Positions 6,676-7,533 of a DNA stretch of 7,533 nucleotides are shown piece after piece. The stretch lies in NCBI GenBank assembly GCA_013202635.1, contig JABMRO010000284.1, positions 1 to 7,533 of the forward strand, read 5' to 3'. The stretch comes from Planctomycetota bacterium. Lineage in GTDB: Bacteria > Planctomycetota > Phycisphaerae > Sedimentisphaerales > Anaerobacaceae. How positions within the stretch are numbered: the first letter of the stretch is position 1; each line of letters begins with the position of its first letter. Under the pieces are notes generated by a model. The model worked only from the letters and a program-made list of their open reading frames with translations, did no database searches and was not told the origin of the DNA. The position numbers and the translations under genes are program-made.

Positions 6676-6713
6676 TTAAACAATACTTTCACACTTTTTC
6701 TGCATCACCTCCT
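6676..6713 (-). promoter_or_regulatory. Leader with full-length Shine-Dalgarno and 9-codon mini-ORF
   Basis: On the minus strand AGGAGGTGAT (6713-6704) is a complete complement of the 16S rRNA anti-Shine-Dalgarno tail, yet no long frame starts beside it. An ATG at 6705 opens a 9-codon frame (M-Q-K-K-C-E-S-I-V) ending at a TAA (6678-6676), 17 bases before the repeat-protein ATG. The ATG is only 2 bases from AGGAGG, which is too close for normal initiation. It could be a leader peptide, a ribosome standby site, or a relic. An upstream promoter (TTAACC and TCTTAT, 18 apart) is weak. Confidence 0.3.
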
Positions 6714-6741
6714 CTTGTAATAAGACTTTTTAAATTCAGTT

Positions 6742-6894
6742 ATGGTTAACGATAAATTAGATTCATTGGCGAGTTCCTCCTTGCTGGGCAGGGGGCTTGC
6801 GCGTCTGGGTGCGGATAAGCTGGTGAGTTGGAAAGAAGCTCTGCCCGAAAAGAAGCCTTCCGGCCTGCATTTGCAGACTTTCGGCTTTGCATAA
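6742..6894 (+). CDS. Possible 50-codon ORF, hypothetical
   Basis: The frame ATG 6742 to TAA 6892-6894 encodes 50 residues of balanced composition, beginning MVNDKLDSLASSSLLGRG and ending HLQTFGFA. Its codons are richer in G and C than the AT-rich flanks and look like those of the neighbouring genes. No Shine-Dalgarno sequence precedes it, and I recognise no family. A second ATG directly follows the stop in the same frame (6895-6978, 27 codons). The opposite strand is also open here (6763-7038), so the coding strand is not settled. It may be a small gene, a gene remnant or a structured non-coding element. Confidence 0.25.
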   Translation: MVNDKLDSLASSSLLGRGLARLGADKLVSWKEALPEKKPSGLHLQTFGFA

Positions 6895-7267
6895 ATGATT
6901 ATTCCGTTTGTCCATACCGCTCTTCTCCATAAAAACGGACATGTACACTCCCTGTATTATACAGGACGAAAAGCTTAACACAGTTCTTACGGGTAGGAAG
7001 ACTTCAAAGAGATAACAGTCTGCTCCCCGCCTTTTCATACCCTCCGGTATTCGTGCTGTTCCATCAGTCCGATAATATACACAATAGCGAAAGATAAGTC
7101 AAATGTTTTATTATTATTTCGGCAAATTGTGGTTGTTTACTTTAAAATCAGGAAGGGCGGGCAGTTACGCCGCCTTTTCAAATGGTAAATGTTTGTGGTA
7201 TAGCCCGATACAGAAGCAAATGGATATCGGTTCAGCTTTTTGTTTTATGTTTTGCTCAAATTCATTT
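6895..7267. other. Intergenic stretch with no supported gene
   Basis: No reading frame here looks convincingly coding. The stretch holds a perfect 15-base palindrome (6951-6965) and, near 7153-7178, an imperfect stem AAGG-(G)-CGG / CCGCCTT followed by TTC. The latter could end transcription from either side, including that of the small minus-strand gene ending at 7268, but the evidence is weak. Confidence 0.5.
6951..6965. promoter_or_regulatory. Perfect 15-base palindrome over a TATAAT box
   Basis: CCTGTAT-T-ATACAGG is a perfect dyad with 7-base arms around one central base, the form of a homodimeric repressor operator. The minus strand of the centre reads TATAAT, a consensus -10 box, but no good -35 hexamer lies 15-18 bases upstream. 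The CTGT...ACAG ends recall a proteobacterial LexA box, but the gap is 5 bases rather than 8. No clear downstream gene is visible. Confidence 0.35.
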
Positions 7268-7516
7268 TTAGTGAGCGTTACTTTCTGGTTTTTGTTCTCG
7301 GCACATCGGGAACATTTTTTTCAGGTGTTCTTCGATATTGATCAACCTGACGTGAATCTGCCGTATAGTTAAGGTTCTCGATTTAGAGTAAATTGAGAAC
7401 GTAAGGAGAACAGCAATTACAATTAGTACTTTCAATCCTGTATCTGATCGATGTACAAGCCAACGCTCGTCTCCAGTTAAGTACATCCTGTTGTTTTTCA
7501 AAAAATTCATAGCCAT
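7268..7516 (-). CDS. Small putative membrane protein, possibly 5'-incomplete
   Basis: 82 residues if it starts at the ATG at 7516. An N-terminal part with charged and aromatic residues (GDERWLVH) is followed by one hydrophobic segment (about 28-43, LKVLIVIAVLLTFSIY). A Lys/Arg-containing, probably helical tail comes next, with hydrophobic residues spaced as in a coiled coil (about 46-68), and the C-terminus is polar. This suggests a single-pass inner-membrane protein with the tail outside or bound to a partner. I do not recognise a family. No ribosome binding site precedes either ATG (7516 or 7510), and the frame stays open to the window edge, so the true start may lie outside. The overlapping plus-strand frame (7103-7372) is Phe/Tyr/Cys-rich and looks like a shadow. 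Confidence 0.5.
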   Translation of the reverse strand: MAMNFLKNNRMYLTGDERWLVHRSDTGLKVLIVIAVLLTFSIYSKSRTLTIRQIHVRLINIEEHLKKMFPMCREQKPESNAH

Positions 7517-7533
7517 AAAGTATAGTATTGTGA

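Noticed and set aside
6704..6713. ATCACCTCCT on the plus strand as the 3' end of a 16S rRNA
   Set aside because: Nothing upstream resembles 16S rRNA; the string is the complement of a Shine-Dalgarno on the minus strand.
6951..6965. Palindrome as an E. coli-type LexA box
   Set aside because: CTGT and ACAG are separated by 5 bases instead of 8.
6763..7038. 91-codon minus-strand frame
   Set aside because: Composition is patchy, no domain is recognisable, and it overlaps a plus-strand frame that looks at least as good. A GGAGG lies very close to its start, so it is not fully excluded.
7103..7372. 89-codon plus-strand frame
   Set aside because: Extreme Phe/Tyr/Cys content and overlap with a more plausible minus-strand membrane protein indicate a shadow frame.

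Overview
The window looks like chromosomal DNA from a planctomycete, most likely of the Phycisphaerae/Sedimentisphaerales type. This is inferred mainly from its signal peptidase I, which has a four-cysteine zinc-ribbon-like module just after the catalytic serine and a very large insert. It also fits the exported GH78 rhamnosidase and SGNH esterase pair, typical of polysaccharide degraders with many sugar hydrolases. Base composition is moderate in the genes and AT-rich between them. No tRNA, rRNA, CRISPR array, transposase or phage gene is visible.

Left part (1-5610, all plus strand): an AT-rich leader with a good sigma70-like promoter precedes signal peptidase I (lepB, 398-1954). After an 88-base gap come a lipoprotein-type alpha-L-rhamnosidase (2043-4805) and, 82 bases further, an exported SGNH/GDSL hydrolase (4888-5610). 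The last two probably work together outside the cytoplasm: one releases L-rhamnose from a plant, algal or microbial glycan, the other removes ester groups such as acetyl. lepB is housekeeping and is probably only a positional neighbour. The lepB/rhamnosidase gap holds two near-identical 15-base copies and one complementary arm. These allow two mutually exclusive RNA hairpins, one of which would cover the rhamnosidase ribosome binding site.

Middle (5611-6658): a convergent intergenic region with a 60-base structured palindrome and a terminator-like hairpin is followed on the minus strand by an exported protein of unknown function. Its N-terminal part carries four 19-residue SPYAF...SGLI repeats (57-base DNA period).

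Right part (6659-7533): a gene-poor stretch. It contains a minus-strand leader with a full-length Shine-Dalgarno sequence and a 9-codon mini-ORF, a possible 50-codon plus-strand ORF in a GC-richer island, a 15-base perfect palindrome over a TATAAT box, and a small putative membrane protein at the right edge (minus strand, possibly incomplete).
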